A stretch of 64,000 nucleotides of DNA, from NCBI GenBank assembly GCA_036226585.1, contig CP108997.1, forward strand, positions 4,216,001 to 4,280,000. Reading direction: 5' to 3'. The stretch's first letter is position 1. Each line of letters opens with the position of its first letter. Positions 36,331-45,267 of the stretch are shown piece after piece. The stretch comes from Streptomyces sp. NBC_00708 (GTDB lineage Bacteria > Actinomycetota > Actinomycetes > Streptomycetales > Streptomycetaceae). Below the pieces are notes generated by a model. The model was given only the letters and a program-made list of their open reading frames with translations. It made no database searches and was not told the origin of the DNA. Position numbers and translations under genes: made by a program.

Positions 36331-36930
36331 ATGGAGCAGAAGCCGGCCCGCGTGCGTCTCGTCGACGCCGCCCATCAGCTCATGCTCACCAAGGGCCTGG
36401 CCCGGACCACCACCAAGGAGATCGCCAAGGCGGCAGGCTGCTCGGAGGCCGCGCTCTACAAGCACTTCCTCAGCAAGGAGGAGCTGTTCGTGGTGGTCCT
36501 CAAGGAGCGGCTGCCCAAGATCGACCTCCGGCAGCTCATCGACGACCCGGGCGCGGGGGAGCGGTCGGTCGAGGAGAACCTCGCCGTCATCGCCCGCCAG
36601 GCCGCCCTGTTCTACGAGCAGAGCTTCCCGATCGCCGCGTCCCTGTACGCCGAACCGAGGCTCAAGGAGCGCCACGACGCGGCCATGCGCGAGCTGGGCA
36701 CCGGCCCCCACCTGCCCATTCGCGGCGTCGCCGGCTATCTGAGGGCCGAACAGACCGCCGGACGCATCCGGGCCGACGCCGACACCTACGCGGCCGCCTC
36801 ACTGCTCCTGGGGGCCTGCGCCCAGCGCGCGTTCGCCTACGACGCCACGGCGGACGGCGAGCCGTCCCAGTCGCTCGACGACTTCGCCGCGTCCCTGGCC
36901 CGCACCCTGCTCCGGGGCCTGGCGGACTGA
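36331..36930 (+). CDS. TetR-family transcriptional regulator
   Basis: Regulator of 199 aa with an N-terminal helix-turn-helix (LVDAAHQLMLTKGLARTTTK, then GCSEAALYKHFLSKEELFVV) and an all-helical C-terminal ligand domain. It is transcribed away from the SDR gene and preceded by the paired operators, so autoregulation and repression of the SDR are expected. It converges with add; the two stops are five bases apart and no hairpin is evident between them. Confidence 0.9.
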   Translation: MEQKPARVRLVDAAHQLMLTKGLARTTTKEIAKAAGCSEAALYKHFLSKEELFVVVLKERLPKIDLRQLIDDPGAGERSVEENLAVIARQAALFYEQSFPIAASLYAEPRLKERHDAAMRELGTGPHLPIRGVAGYLRAEQTAGRIRADADTYAAASLLLGACAQRAFAYDATADGEPSQSLDDFAASLARTLLRGLAD

Positions 36931-36934
36931 GGGC

Positions 36935-37957
36935 TCAGGCCACCGGCTCCGCGAGCCACGCGTCGACCCCCGCCAGCAGCTCCGCCCGCACCGGCTCGGG
37001 CGCCGACGACCCCCGTACCGACTGGCGGGCCAGCTCGGCCAGTTCCTCGTCCGTGAACGCGTGGTGGCGGCGCACCAGGTCGTACTGCGCGGCCAGCCGG
37101 GAGCCGAAGAGCAGCGGGTCGTCCGCGCCGAGCGCCATCGGCACCCCGGCGTCGAACAGGGTGCGCAGGGGGACATCGGCGGGCTTCTCGTAGACGCCGA
37201 GCGCCACGTTCGACGCGGGGCACACCTCGCAGGTCACCCCGGCCTCCGCCAGCCGGCGCATCAGCCGGGGGTCCTCCGCCGCCCGCACGCCGTGCCCGAC
37301 CCGGGCCGCGTCGAGGTCGTCCAGGCAGTCCCGGACGCTGGAAGGGCCCGACAGCTCGCCCCCGTGCGGAGCGGCGAGCAGGCCGCCCTCCCGGGCGATG
37401 GCGAAGGCCCGGTCGAAGTCGCGGGCCATCCCGCGCCGCTCGTCGTTGGAGAGGCCGAAGCCGACGACGCCCTGGTCCGCGTACCGCACGGCGAGGCGCG
37501 CGAGGGTCCTGGCGTCCAGCGGGTGCTTCATCCGGTTCGCCGCGATGACCACCCGGATCGGCAGCCCGGTCTCGCGCGAGGCGGCGTCCACCGCGTCCAG
37601 GATGATCTCGATCGCCGGGATCAGCCCGCCGAGCAGCGGCGCGTACGAGGTGGGGTCGACCTGGATCTCCAGCCAGCCCGACCCGTCCGCCACGTCCTCC
37701 TGGGCGGCCTCGCGCACGAGGCGCTGGATGTCCTCGGGGGCCCGCAGGCAGGACCGGGCGATGTCGTAGAGCCGCTGGAAGCGGAACCAGCCCCGTTCGT
37801 CCGTCGCACGCAGTTTGGGCGGCTCGCCGCCGGTCAGGGCCTCGGGCAGCCGCACTCCGTACTTGTCGGCGAGTTCCAGCAGCGTCGTGGGCCGCATCGA
37901 CCCGGTGAAGTGCAGGTGCAGGTGGGCCTTGGGCAACAGACGTACATCGCGTTCCAT
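36935..37957 (-). CDS. add: Adenosine deaminase
   Basis: Purine salvage enzyme of 340 aa converting adenosine to inosine. Zinc and substrate motifs: KAHLHLHFTGSMRP (HxH), APHGGELSGP (equivalent of HAGE), ARVGHGVRA (GHG), and LGADDPLLFGS, corresponding to the usual TDDP. ATG 37957 is chosen because MERDVRLLPKAHLHLH starts just before the metal motif and AGGA precedes it; an in-frame ATG six codons upstream is less likely. Position next to the aminotransferase gene matches other Streptomyces. Confidence 0.92.
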   Translation of the reverse strand: MERDVRLLPKAHLHLHFTGSMRPTTLLELADKYGVRLPEALTGGEPPKLRATDERGWFRFQRLYDIARSCLRAPEDIQRLVREAAQEDVADGSGWLEIQVDPTSYAPLLGGLIPAIEIILDAVDAASRETGLPIRVVIAANRMKHPLDARTLARLAVRYADQGVVGFGLSNDERRGMARDFDRAFAIAREGGLLAAPHGGELSGPSSVRDCLDDLDAARVGHGVRAAEDPRLMRRLAEAGVTCEVCPASNVALGVYEKPADVPLRTLFDAGVPMALGADDPLLFGSRLAAQYDLVRRHHAFTDEELAELARQSVRGSSAPEPVRAELLAGVDAWLAEPVA

Positions 37958-38030
37958 TGCAAGATCCTGCCGCACGGACGGGGTGGCGCGGTAGCCGCTT
38001 TCCCCATCGAGTTGCCCGTCGAACGCGAAA

Positions 38031-38060
38031 GCGACCCCCGGTCCGGGAACCGGGGGTCGC
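38031..38060 (-). terminator. Hairpin terminator after the aminotransferase gene
   Basis: Perfect 12-base arms GCGACCCCCGGT (38031-38042) and ACCGGGGGTCGC (38049-38060) with a six-base loop, 21 bases past the aminotransferase stop. On the minus strand it is followed by TTTCGCG. Confidence 0.75.
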
Positions 38061-38081
38061 TTCTACGGGCAGGAGGCGGAG

Positions 38082-39308
38082 TTACGCCTTCGCCTCGCCC
38101 AGCAGCTTCTGGAGCCGCGACACGCCCTCGACGAGGTCGTCGTCGCCCAGCGCGTACGACAGACGCAGGTAACCCGGCGTGCCGAACGCCTCGCCCGGGA
38201 CCACCGCCACCTCGGCCTCGTCCAGGATCAGCGCCGCCAGCTCGACCGAGGTCGCCGGGCGCTTGCCGCGGATCTCCTTGCCGAGCAGCTCCTTCACCGA
38301 GGGGTAGGCGTAGAACGCGCCCTCGGGCTCCGGGCAGAAGACGCCGTCGATGTCGTTGAGCATCCGCACGATGGTCTTGCGGCGCCGGTCGAACGCGGTG
38401 CGCATCTCGGCGACCGCGTCCAGGTTCCCCGAGATGGCGGCCAGCGCGGCGGCCTGCGAGACGTTGGCGACGTTGGACGTGGCGTGCGACTGGAGGTTGG
38501 TCGCGGCCTTCACGACGTCCTTGGGACCGATGATCCACCCGACGCGCCAGCCGGTCATCGCGTACGTCTTGGCGACGCCGTTGACCACGATGCACTTGTC
38601 GCGCAGCTCGGGCACGATCGCCGGCAGCGAGGTGAACTTCGCGTCCCCGTAGACCAGGTGCTCGTAGATCTCGTCGGTCATCACCCACAGGCCGTGCTCG
38701 ACGGCCCAGCGGCCGATCGCCTCGGCGTCCGCCTCGCTGTAGACCGCGCCGGTCGGGTTCGACGGGGAGACGAACAGGACGACCTTCGTACGCTCGGTAC
38801 GGGCCGCCTCCAGCTGCTCCACGGAGACCCGGTAACCGGTGGTCTCGTCGGCGACGACCTCCACCGGGACGCCGCCGGCCAGCCGGATCGACTCGGGGTA
38901 GGTGGTCCAGTAGGGCGCCGGGACGATGACCTCGTCGCCCGGGTCGAGGATCGCGGCGAACGCCTCGTAGATCGCCTGCTTGCCGCCGTTGGTCACCAGG
39001 ATCTGGGAGGCGTCGACCTCGTACCCGGAGTCGCGCAGCGTCTTCTCCGCGATGGCGGCCTTGAGCTCGGGGAGCCCGCCCGCCGGGGTGTAGCGGTGGT
39101 ACTTCGGGGTGCGGCAGGCCTCGACCGCGGCGTCGACGATGTAGCCGGGCGTCGGGAAGTCGGGCTCGCCGGCACCGAAGCCGATCACCGGACGGCCGGC
39201 GGCCTTGAGGGCCTTGGCCTTGGCGTCGACGGCGAGGGTGGCGGACTCGGAGATGGCACCGATGCGGGCGGAGACCCGGCTCTCGGACGGAGAAGTAGCA
39301 GCGCTCAT
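38082..39308 (-). CDS. aspC: Class I aspartate/aromatic aminotransferase
   Basis: Pyridoxal-phosphate enzyme of 408 aa, fold type I, subfamily I-gamma. The Schiff-base lysine is Lys247 in [15 protein letters not shown]. Other landmarks are [16 protein letters not shown] (substrate-binding), [11 protein letters not shown] (PLP Asn) and [10 protein letters not shown] (carboxylate-binding Arg). It most likely makes aspartate or prephenate-derived amino acids with glutamate as donor; family members overlap in specificity, so the symbol is by general use. ATG 39308 follows GGGGGG. It is divergent from tRNA-Trp/secE. Confidence 0.9.
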   Translation of the reverse strand: MSAATSPSESRVSARIGAISESATLAVDAKAKALKAAGRPVIGFGAGEPDFPTPGYIVDAAVEACRTPKYHRYTPAGGLPELKAAIAEKTLRDSGYEVDASQILVTNGGKQAIYEAFAAILDPGDEVIVPAPYWTTYPESIRLAGGVPVEVVADETTGYRVSVEQLEAARTERTKVVLFVSPSNPTGAVYSEADAEAIGRWAVEHGLWVMTDEIYEHLVYGDAKFTSLPAIVPELRDKCIVVNGVAKTYAMTGWRVGWIIGPKDVVKAATNLQSHATSNVANVSQAAALAAISGNLDAVAEMRTAFDRRRKTIVRMLNDIDGVFCPEPEGAFYAYPSVKELLGKEIRGKRPATSVELAALILDEAEVAVVPGEAFGTPGYLRLSYALGDDDLVEGVSRLQKLLGEAKA

Positions 39309-39533
39309 GCCCCCCATGCTCGCAGACCGTTTTCCGCGTCGGCACAGGGGTTTCAGGGACCGGACAGCACTCGGACAGCATGCGGACACGAAGAGAGCAG
39401 GAGCGGTCAGGAGCTATCTGTTCGACGCCGGGCCGCTGAGCACGTACACTCACCTGTCGTTGGCCTTCACCAGCCGCACCGTTCCTGCACTCGGGTCATC
39501 CGGGAACATGCGGTAGGTTGGTGGAAACCACAA

Positions 39534-39606
39534 AGGGTCGTAGCTCAATTGGTAGAGCACTGGTCTCCAAAACCAGCGGTTGGGGGTTCAAGTCCCTCCG
39601 GCCCTG
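39534..39606 (+). tRNA. tRNA-Trp (anticodon CCA)
   Basis: 73 bases; acceptor arms AGGGTCG/CGGCCCT, anticodon stem CTGGT/ACCAG around loop CTCCAAA (CCA), and T-loop TTCAAGT. It sits upstream of secE as in other actinobacteria. Confidence 0.95.
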
Positions 39607-39712
39607 CTACACACTCCTTCGCCAGGATGTGTGCGCATGTACGTACTTCACTGCACCGCCGTGCGGCTCCACCGGGCGCGGCACGGCCATGACCCGGAAT
39701 CAGGTGAGAAGC

Positions 39713-40000
39713 GTGACGGACGCCGTGGGCTCCATCGACATGCCTGATGCCGAGGACGAAGTCCCCGAGTCGAAGAAGAAGACCCGGAAGGGCGGCAAGC
39801 GCGGAAAGAAGGGCCCTCTGGGCCGTCTCGCGCTCTTCTACCGCCAGATCATCGCGGAGCTGCGCAAGGTCGTCTGGCCGACGCGCAACCAGCTGACGAC
39901 TTACACCACAGTGGTGATTGTGTTCGTAGTCGTCATGATCGGCCTCGTAACCGTGATTGACTTCGGATTCGCGCGGGTCGTCAAGTACGTCTTCGGCTGA
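39713..40000 (+). CDS. secE: Preprotein translocase subunit SecE
   Basis: Single-span SecE of 95 aa. The N-terminal half is a charged, lysine-rich cytoplasmic region (SKKKTRKGGKRGKKGPLGRL), then the conserved amphipathic helix IIAELRKVVWPTRNQLTTYT and one membrane helix (VVIVFVVVMIGLVTVIDFGF). It clamps SecY in the general secretion translocon. GTG 39713 is chosen because VTDAVGSIDMPDAEDE is the Streptomyces SecE start and AGGTGAGAA precedes it; an open frame through tRNA-Trp is not coding. nusG follows 71 bases on. Confidence 0.95.
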   Translation: MTDAVGSIDMPDAEDEVPESKKKTRKGGKRGKKGPLGRLALFYRQIIAELRKVVWPTRNQLTTYTTVVIVFVVVMIGLVTVIDFGFARVVKYVFG

Positions 40001-40005
40001 TCCAC

Positions 40006-40036
40006 GCGAAGGGCGCCTGATGGGCGCCCCTTTCGC
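40006..40036 (+). terminator. Possible attenuating hairpin between secE and nusG
   Basis: GCGAAGGGCGCC (40006-40017) pairs imperfectly with GGGCGCCCCTTTCGC (40022-40036). It may partly end secE transcripts or shape nusG expression. Confidence 0.45.
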
Positions 40037-40071
40037 ATGTTCCACCCATATGTATCCAGGAAGAAGCCACC

Positions 40072-40857
40072 GTGTCTGACCCGAACCTGAACGACGCCGT
40101 CGAGCCGACGGCGGGCGCCTTCGAGTCCGCCGAGGACGAGCTCGACATCGTCGAGGCGGCGGACGCCGAGGAGTCGGACCAGGCCGAAGCCGCCGACGCC
40201 GAAGAGGCCGCCGCCGAGGAGGCCGAGCCGGCCGAGCCCGTCGACCCCGTCACCGCCCTGCGCGAGGAGCTCCGCGGTCTGCCGGGCGAGTGGTACGTCA
40301 TCCACACGTACGCCGGTTACGAGAAGCGTGTGAAGGCCAACCTGGAGCAGCGCGCCGTCTCGCTGAACGTGGAGGAGTTCATCTATCAGGCCGAGGTGCC
40401 TGAAGAGGAAATCGTCCAGATCAAGAACGGCGAGCGCAAGAACGTCCGCCAGAACAAGCTCCCGGGTTACGTCCTGGTGCGCATGGACCTGACGAACGAG
40501 TCCTGGGGCGTCGTCCGCAACACCCCCGGTGTCACCGGCTTCGTGGGCAACGCCTACGACCCGTACCCGCTGACGCTGGACGAGATCGTCAAGATGCTCG
40601 CTCCGGAGGCCGAGGAGAAGGCCGCCCGTGAGGCCGCCGAGGCCGAGGGCAAGCCGGCTCCGGCCCGCAAGGTCACCGTCGAGGTCCTCGACTTCGAGGT
40701 CGGCGACTCGGTCACCGTCACCGACGGCCCGTTCGCGACGCTGCAGGCGACGATCAACGAGATCAACGCCGACTCGAAGAAGGTCAAGGGCCTCGTCGAG
40801 ATCTTCGGTCGCGAGACCCCGGTCGAGCTGAGCTTCGACCAGATCCAGAAGAACTGA
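40072..40857 (+). CDS. nusG: Transcription termination/antitermination factor NusG
   Basis: NusG of 261 aa. Residues 1-70 are an acidic Asp/Glu/Ala extension, common in Streptomyces. The NGN domain that binds the RNA polymerase clamp starts at [20 protein letters not shown]. It includes [20 protein letters not shown] and the [10 protein letters not shown] motif. The C-terminal KOW domain is [20 protein letters not shown]. It links polymerase to Rho or ribosomal protein S10. The GTG follows AAGAAG. A T-tailed terminator follows. Confidence 0.96.
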   Translation: MSDPNLNDAVEPTAGAFESAEDELDIVEAADAEESDQAEAADAEEAAAEEAEPAEPVDPVTALREELRGLPGEWYVIHTYAGYEKRVKANLEQRAVSLNVEEFIYQAEVPEEEIVQIKNGERKNVRQNKLPGYVLVRMDLTNESWGVVRNTPGVTGFVGNAYDPYPLTLDEIVKMLAPEAEEKAAREAAEAEGKPAPARKVTVEVLDFEVGDSVTVTDGPFATLQATINEINADSKKVKGLVEIFGRETPVELSFDQIQKN

Positions 40858-40890
40858 GCTTTTCGCTCGCTTCTGGACACATGCCTACCG

Positions 40891-40937
40891 AGCAGGTCAG
40901 ACAGGCTGTCGAAGCCGGTCTGACCTGCTTGGTTTTT
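40891..40937 (+). terminator. Rho-independent terminator after nusG, with T-run
   Basis: Perfect 12-base arms AGCAGGTCAGAC (40891-40902) and GTCTGACCTGCT (40918-40929), an inner GGCT/AGCC stem, then TGGTTTTTGG. The T-run makes it a classical intrinsic terminator, unusual in this genome. Confidence 0.9.
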
Positions 40938-41032
40938 GGTCGCGCAGCTATACCCGTTATCGTTGTGCGGTATGCCTGCATCCGGATGACCGGATGACGG
41001 CGAAAACTCTCACTAGGACCCGGAGAGAGCAC

Positions 41033-41467
41033 ATGCCTCCCAAGAAGAAGAAGGTCACGGGGCTTATCAAGCTCCAGATCAACGCCGGTGCGGCCAACCC
41101 GGCCCCGCCGGTCGGCCCCGCACTGGGTCAGCACGGCGTCAACATCATGGAGTTCTGCAAGGCCTACAACGCCGCGACCGAGTCGCAGCGTGGCATGGTC
41201 GTGCCGGTGGAGATCACGGTCTACGAGGACCGCTCCTTCACCTTCATCACCAAGACTCCGCCGGCCGCCAAGCTGATCCTCAAGGCCGCGGGTGTGGACA
41301 AGGGCTCCGGCGAGCCGCACAAGACCAAGGTCGCCAAGCTGACGGCTGCCCAGGTCCGCGAGATCGCCACGACGAAGCTCCCCGACCTGAACGCCAATGA
41401 CCTCGACGCCGCGTCGAAGATCATCGCCGGCACCGCCCGCTCCATGGGCATCACGGTCGAAGGCTGA
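41033..41467 (+). CDS. rplK: Ribosomal protein L11
   Basis: 144 aa, exact family length. The N-terminal domain has the proline-rich thiopeptide-contact segment [20 protein letters not shown], and the C-terminal domain binds 23S rRNA (GIDL-type [20 protein letters not shown]). It forms the GTPase-associated centre with L10/L12 and is needed for RelA activation. ATG 41033 (MPPKKKK) follows GGAGAG; an earlier in-frame ATG is not conserved. It starts a new unit after the nusG terminator, with rplA 80 bases downstream. Confidence 0.97.
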
Positions 41468-41547
41468 TTCAGCCCCACCCCCTCAGTGGTAGGACCAAGC
41501 GCTGGTCCGCACCACGACTCCACACTCTGAAACCAACAGGAGTAGAA

Positions 41548-42270
41548 GTGAAGCGCAGCAAGAACCTCCGCGCTGCGGACGCCAAGATCGACCGGGAGCG
41601 CCTGTACGCCCCGCTCGAGGCCGTCCGTATCGCCAAGGAGACCGCCTCCACGAAGTTCGACGGCACCGTCGAGGTCGCCTTCCGCCTGGGTGTCGACCCG
41701 CGCAAGGCCGACCAGATGGTCCGCGGCACCGTGAACCTCCCGCACGGCACCGGCAAGACCGCCCGGGTCCTGGTCTTCGCGACCGGTGACCGTGCTGCGG
41801 CCGCGGAAGCCGCCGGGGCCGACATCGTCGGCTCCGACGAGCTCATCGACGAGGTGGCGAAGGGCCGTCTGGACTTCGACGCCGTCGTCGCGACCCCGGA
41901 CCTCATGGGCAAGGTCGGCCGCCTCGGCCGCGTGCTCGGTCCGCGTGGTCTGATGCCGAACCCGAAGACCGGCACCGTCACCCCCGACGTCGTGAAGGCT
42001 GTCAACGACATCAAGGGCGGCAAGATCGAGTTCCGCGTCGACAAGCACTCGAACCTGCACTTCATCATCGGCAAGGTCTCCTTCGACGAGACCAAGCTGG
42101 TGGAGAACTACGCAGCGGCGCTCGAAGAGGTCCTCCGTCTGAAGCCGTCCGCCGCCAAGGGCCGCTACATCAAGAAGGCCGCGCTGGCGACCACGATGGG
42201 CCCCGGCATCCCGCTGGACTCCAACCGCACCCGTAACCTCCTCGTCGAGGAGGACCCGGCCGCCGTCTGA
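41548..42270 (+). CDS. rplA: Ribosomal protein L1
   Basis: 240 aa. The start [20 protein letters not shown], the central [20 protein letters not shown] and the terminal signature are all standard. L1 shapes the ribosomal E-site stalk and in many bacteria represses its own rplKA mRNA. GTG 41548 follows AGGAG. A hairpin 42 bases after the stop separates it from the lipoprotein gene. Confidence 0.97.
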   Translation: MKRSKNLRAADAKIDRERLYAPLEAVRIAKETASTKFDGTVEVAFRLGVDPRKADQMVRGTVNLPHGTGKTARVLVFATGDRAAAAEAAGADIVGSDELIDEVAKGRLDFDAVVATPDLMGKVGRLGRVLGPRGLMPNPKTGTVTPDVVKAVNDIKGGKIEFRVDKHSNLHFIIGKVSFDETKLVENYAAALEEVLRLKPSAAKGRYIKKAALATTMGPGIPLDSNRTRNLLVEEDPAAV

Positions 42271-42311
42271 GCCCTCGCGCTCGTACGACCGCCGCGTCAC
42301 GTGTGACATGG

Positions 42312-42348
42312 GACGGGCCCCGCAACCTTTCGAGGTGCGGGGCTCGTC
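42312..42348 (+). terminator. Terminator after rplA
   Basis: Arms at 42312-42328 and 42333-42348 with a TTCG loop and one bulge or mismatch, followed by CTCATTCG. Confidence 0.75.
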
Positions 42349-42428
42349 CTCATTCGTACGTGGACATGACTGTCGGCGCCCTGCGTTAGCGTGGGCGGCC
42401 GGAAGTCGAACGAGGGGTGGAATCGCAC

Positions 42429-43352
42429 ATGTTGACCAATACCGTACGGCGCGTGGGTCTGTCCGTGGCCGTGGTGGCCGCGCTGACGTCGGTCGCGGCC
42501 TGTGGCGGGTCGGACGACGGCGGCGGCAAGGGCGGGGGCAAGAACGAGAGCGTCGGCCGCTCCGTGGCGAAGGTCGACCCGATCGCCGCCCTGGTCGCCG
42601 TCCAGAAGAAGACCGGCCAGGCGCACTCGGCCCGGATCGAGGGCACCACGACCATGGGCAGCGCGATGTCCATGAAGCAGTCGGGGTCCATGGACTGGTC
42701 CGACGGCATCACCGGCACCATGCAGATCACCTACACCGGCGGCACCATGGCCGACTCCATGAAGCAGCTCGGCAGCGACGGCACGATGGAGGCCCGCTAC
42801 TTCAAGGGCGGGTACGCGGCCAACATGGGCGAGGCCATGGCCCAGCAGACCGGCGGCAAGAGCTGGATCAGCTACACCTACGACGACCTCGCCAAGATCG
42901 GCGGCGCCTCCGGTGCGGCGATGAAGGACCAGATGGAGACCAGCACCCCGGAGCAGGGTGTGAAGTCGCTGCTGGCCTCCGGTGACGTGAAGAAGGTCGG
43001 CCAGGAGGACGTGCGCGGCGTCCGCGCCACGCACTACTCGGGCACGGTCGACGTCGCCGACCTGACCGCGAAGAACAGCAACCTGGACGCCGACGAGGTC
43101 ACCGCCCTCAAGAAGCAGCTGGCCGACGCCGGGATCGCCACGGAGACCGTCGACATCTGGGTCGACGAGAACGACCTGCTGGTGAAGAAGACCGAGCGCG
43201 GCCAGATGAAGACCGGCGAGCTCAACTCCACGGTGTACTACAGCGATTACGGCATCAAGGTCTCCGTCGAGCACCCGCCGGCCGACCAGACCATCGAGTT
43301 CACCGAGCTGATGAAGCAGCAGCAGGGCGCCACCGCGGGAGCGACGTCCTAA
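42429..43352 (+). CDS. Exported lipoprotein, possibly LppX/LprAFG-like
   Basis: Predicted membrane-anchored lipoprotein of 307 aa. The signal peptide has basic RR residues, a hydrophobic core and a lipobox SVAAC with Cys25, followed by a Gly/Asp/Lys linker. The mature part is Met- and Thr-rich with the segments VKKVGQEDVRGVRATHYSGT and VDIWVDENDLLVKKTERGQM, which resemble the LppX/LprAFG lipid-binding fold of actinobacteria (similarity from memory). ATG 42429 follows GAGGGGTGG; a GTG four codons upstream is possible. It interrupts the rplKA-rplJL ribosomal cluster, with its own leader after the rplA terminator. Confidence 0.85.
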   Translation: MLTNTVRRVGLSVAVVAALTSVAACGGSDDGGGKGGGKNESVGRSVAKVDPIAALVAVQKKTGQAHSARIEGTTTMGSAMSMKQSGSMDWSDGITGTMQITYTGGTMADSMKQLGSDGTMEARYFKGGYAANMGEAMAQQTGGKSWISYTYDDLAKIGGASGAAMKDQMETSTPEQGVKSLLASGDVKKVGQEDVRGVRATHYSGTVDVADLTAKNSNLDADEVTALKKQLADAGIATETVDIWVDENDLLVKKTERGQMKTGELNSTVYYSDYGIKVSVEHPPADQTIEFTELMKQQQGATAGATS

Positions 43353-43403
43353 CCCGGTTCCGGAGAGTTCAAACCTCCCGGGCCCGCCCGAAGCGGGACG
43401 GAT

Positions 43404-43433
43404 TTGCCCGGCGCGACCCGAGTCGCGTACTCT
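43404..43433 (+). promoter_or_regulatory. Promoter of rplJ-rplL
   Basis: TTGCCC at 43404-43409 and TACTCT at 43428-43433, spacer 18. It gives a leader of about 200 bases that contains the L10-binding structure. Confidence 0.6.
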
Positions 43434-43437
43434 TCTG

Positions 43438-43630
43438 CAGAAGCCAAAGACCGCTGGTCGTTGTTCTGGATCCGTAAGGGTTCGGGCAACCGAAGGCTCC
43501 GTTGATGCGGACGACCTGCGCAGGTGACTGTGGAAAGCTCCCGGACTTCGTTTCGGTCGAGCTACGCCCTGGCGCCTGCGCCGGGGCGTTTCGTCTTTCC
43601 GGGTCCTTTCGAGCGGTCCTCATCACCCGG
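43438..43630 (+). promoter_or_regulatory. L10 leader (autoregulatory mRNA structure)
   Basis: The region between the promoter and rplJ carries the conserved actinobacterial L10-leader sequence AAGCCAAAGACCGCTGGTCG at 43440-43459, followed by GGGTTCGGGCAACCGAAG-type stems and a G+C-rich hairpin before the rplJ ribosome site. In characterised bacteria this RNA binds L10(L12)4 and represses rplJL. Identification is by motif and position. Confidence 0.8.
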
Positions 43631-43645
43631 AAGGAGGCCGACGCT

Positions 43646-44203
43646 ATGGCAAGGCCCGACAAGGCTGCAGCGGTAGCCGAGCTCGCGGACCAGTTCCGCA
43701 GCTCGAATGCCGCCGTGCTGACCGAGTACCGGGGTCTCACCGTGGCACAGCTCAAGCAGCTGCGCCGTTCGCTCGGTGAGAACGCCCAGTACGCCGTGGT
43801 GAAGAACACGCTGACCAAGATTGCGGCCAACGAGGCCGGGATCGACACGCTGGACGACCTGTTCGCAGGTCCGACGGCGGTTGCCTTCGTCACCGGTGAC
43901 CCGGTGGAGTCGGCGAAGGGTCTTCGTGACTTCGCCAAGGACAACCCGAACCTGATCATCAAGGGCGGTGTCCTTGACGGTAAGGCGCTGTCCGCCGATG
44001 ACATCAAGCAGCTCGCGGACCTCGAGTCCCGCGAGGTTCTGCTCGCCAAGCTGGCCGGTGCCATGAAGGGCAAGCAGACTCAGGCTGCGCAGCTCTTCCA
44101 GGCGCTGCCGTCGAAGTTCGTCCGCACCGCGGAAGCGCTTCGCGTCAAGCTGGAGGAGCAGGGCGGTGCCGGTACGCCGGCTCCCGCCGAGGCCGCCGAG
44201 TAA
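43646..44203 (+). CDS. rplJ: Ribosomal protein L10
   Basis: 185 aa, family length. [20 protein letters not shown] begins the rRNA-binding domain, and the C-terminal helix ending in [18 protein letters not shown] binds L7/L12 dimers. L10 and L11 build the stalk base. The ATG follows AAGGAGG by eight bases. Expression is expected to be autoregulated via the leader. rplL follows after 84 bases. Confidence 0.97.
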   Translation: MARPDKAAAVAELADQFRSSNAAVLTEYRGLTVAQLKQLRRSLGENAQYAVVKNTLTKIAANEAGIDTLDDLFAGPTAVAFVTGDPVESAKGLRDFAKDNPNLIIKGGVLDGKALSADDIKQLADLESREVLLAKLAGAMKGKQTQAAQLFQALPSKFVRTAEALRVKLEEQGGAGTPAPAEAAE

Positions 44204-44287
44204 TCACGCTCAGCGGTCCAGCGGGCCCCACGTACGCCCGCCGACATATACATCCGGCACCTGCCGAATAGTGGAAGGACGCCTGTC

Positions 44288-44671
44288 ATGGCGAAGCTCA
44301 GCCAGGAAGACCTGCTCGCCCAGTTCGAGGAGCTCACCCTCATCGAGCTCTCCGAGTTCGTGAAGGCCTTCGAGGAGAAGTTCGACGTCACCGCCGCCGC
44401 GGCCGTCGCCGTCGCGGGCCCGGCCCAGGGTGGCCCGGCTGCCCCGGCCGAGGAGGAGAAGGACGAGTTCGACGTCATCCTCACCGCCGCCGGTGACAAG
44501 AAGATCCAGGTCATCAAGGTCGTGCGCGAGCTGACCTCCCTCGGCCTGAAGGAGGCCAAGGACCTCGTCGACGGCGCCCCGAAGCCCGTCCTCGAGAAGG
44601 TCGCCAAGGACGCCGCGGAGAAGGCTGCCGAGTCCCTCAAGGGCGCCGGCGCCTCCGTCGAGGTCAAGTGA
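44288..44671 (+). CDS. rplL: Ribosomal protein L7/L12
   Basis: 127 aa. The N-terminal dimerisation domain ([20 protein letters not shown]) and an Ala-rich hinge ([20 protein letters not shown]) precede the C-terminal factor-binding domain ([20 protein letters not shown], then [14 protein letters not shown]). It recruits EF-G and EF-Tu. The ATG follows GGAAGGA. Two hairpins follow (44681-44700 and 44731-44764). Confidence 0.97.
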   Translation: MAKLSQEDLLAQFEELTLIELSEFVKAFEEKFDVTAAAAVAVAGPAQGGPAAPAEEEKDEFDVILTAAGDKKIQVIKVVRELTSLGLKEAKDLVDGAPKPVLEKVAKDAAEKAAESLKGAGASVEVK

Positions 44672-44730
44672 TCCAAGGAGTCGTCTGACTCCTTCGGACC
44701 CCCGTGCCGCGAGGCGCGGAGTCACATCGC

Positions 44731-44764
44731 GAAAGGCGATCACCCAAACGGGTGGTCGCCTTTC
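44731..44764 (+). terminator. Terminator after rplL
   Basis: Perfect 15-base arms at 44731-44745 and 44750-44764 with an AAAC loop. A smaller GGAGTC/GACTCC hairpin lies before it. Between 44765 and the rpoB promoter near 45077 lies about 310 bases of GC-rich DNA in which I see no gene. Confidence 0.82.
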
Positions 44765-45076
44765 GGCGTACCGGTGGCGGGTGCCTTGCCCTTCCCGCGT
44801 TGACGAGTAGGGTGATCTTCGCCGTGCGCCTCTCGTGGGCCGTACGGCCGCCGCCGAGGGGCGGCGCCTGCGGGGCCCGGGGGCCGGCCGGGCCCAGGGG
44901 GCCTTGACGAACCGCACGCGGCGCGCAATTCTCAAGGCGCGTCGCCGAATCGATCCGAATCCGAGGCATGGATCGATGGCGAAGCGGGCAGTAAAGAAGG
45001 GCGCACCTCGCGCAGGGCTGGACAAGGGTGTTGAAACAAGCTGTTGAGAGCAACGTGGGTCTCTGAGAACCCCGAC

Positions 45077-45105
45077 TGGACATCAGTGTGGCACTTGGCT
45101 ACACT
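45077..45105 (+). promoter_or_regulatory. Promoter of rpoBC
   Basis: TGGACA (45077-45082) and TACACT (45100-45105) with a 17-base spacer. Transcription would begin near 45112, leaving a leader of about 155 bases before the rpoB TTG. Confidence 0.6.
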
Positions 45106-45267
45106 GACCCTTTGCGCTGCCTGTTAGCTGCCTCCTGCCCGTCACCAGGGGCATACCCATCTTGTGCACCGTGGACCGAAGCATCCCTGACCTGGGATAT
45201 CTGTCCACCTGTCCAGTTTGGGACCGGTACGCGCGTAGTGAGTCCGAGCCCTCGGAAGGACCCCCTC

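Noticed and set aside
44835..45047. Short frame of 70 codons between rplL and rpoB, ending in a basic peptide
   Set aside because: Arg/Gly-rich throughout, no ribosome site, and lies between a terminator and the rpoB promoter.
45088..45267. Longer RpoB starting at 45088
   Set aside because: The added 60 residues overlap the likely promoter and lack similarity to RpoB; TTG 45268 has a GGAAGGA site and gives the expected 1161 aa.
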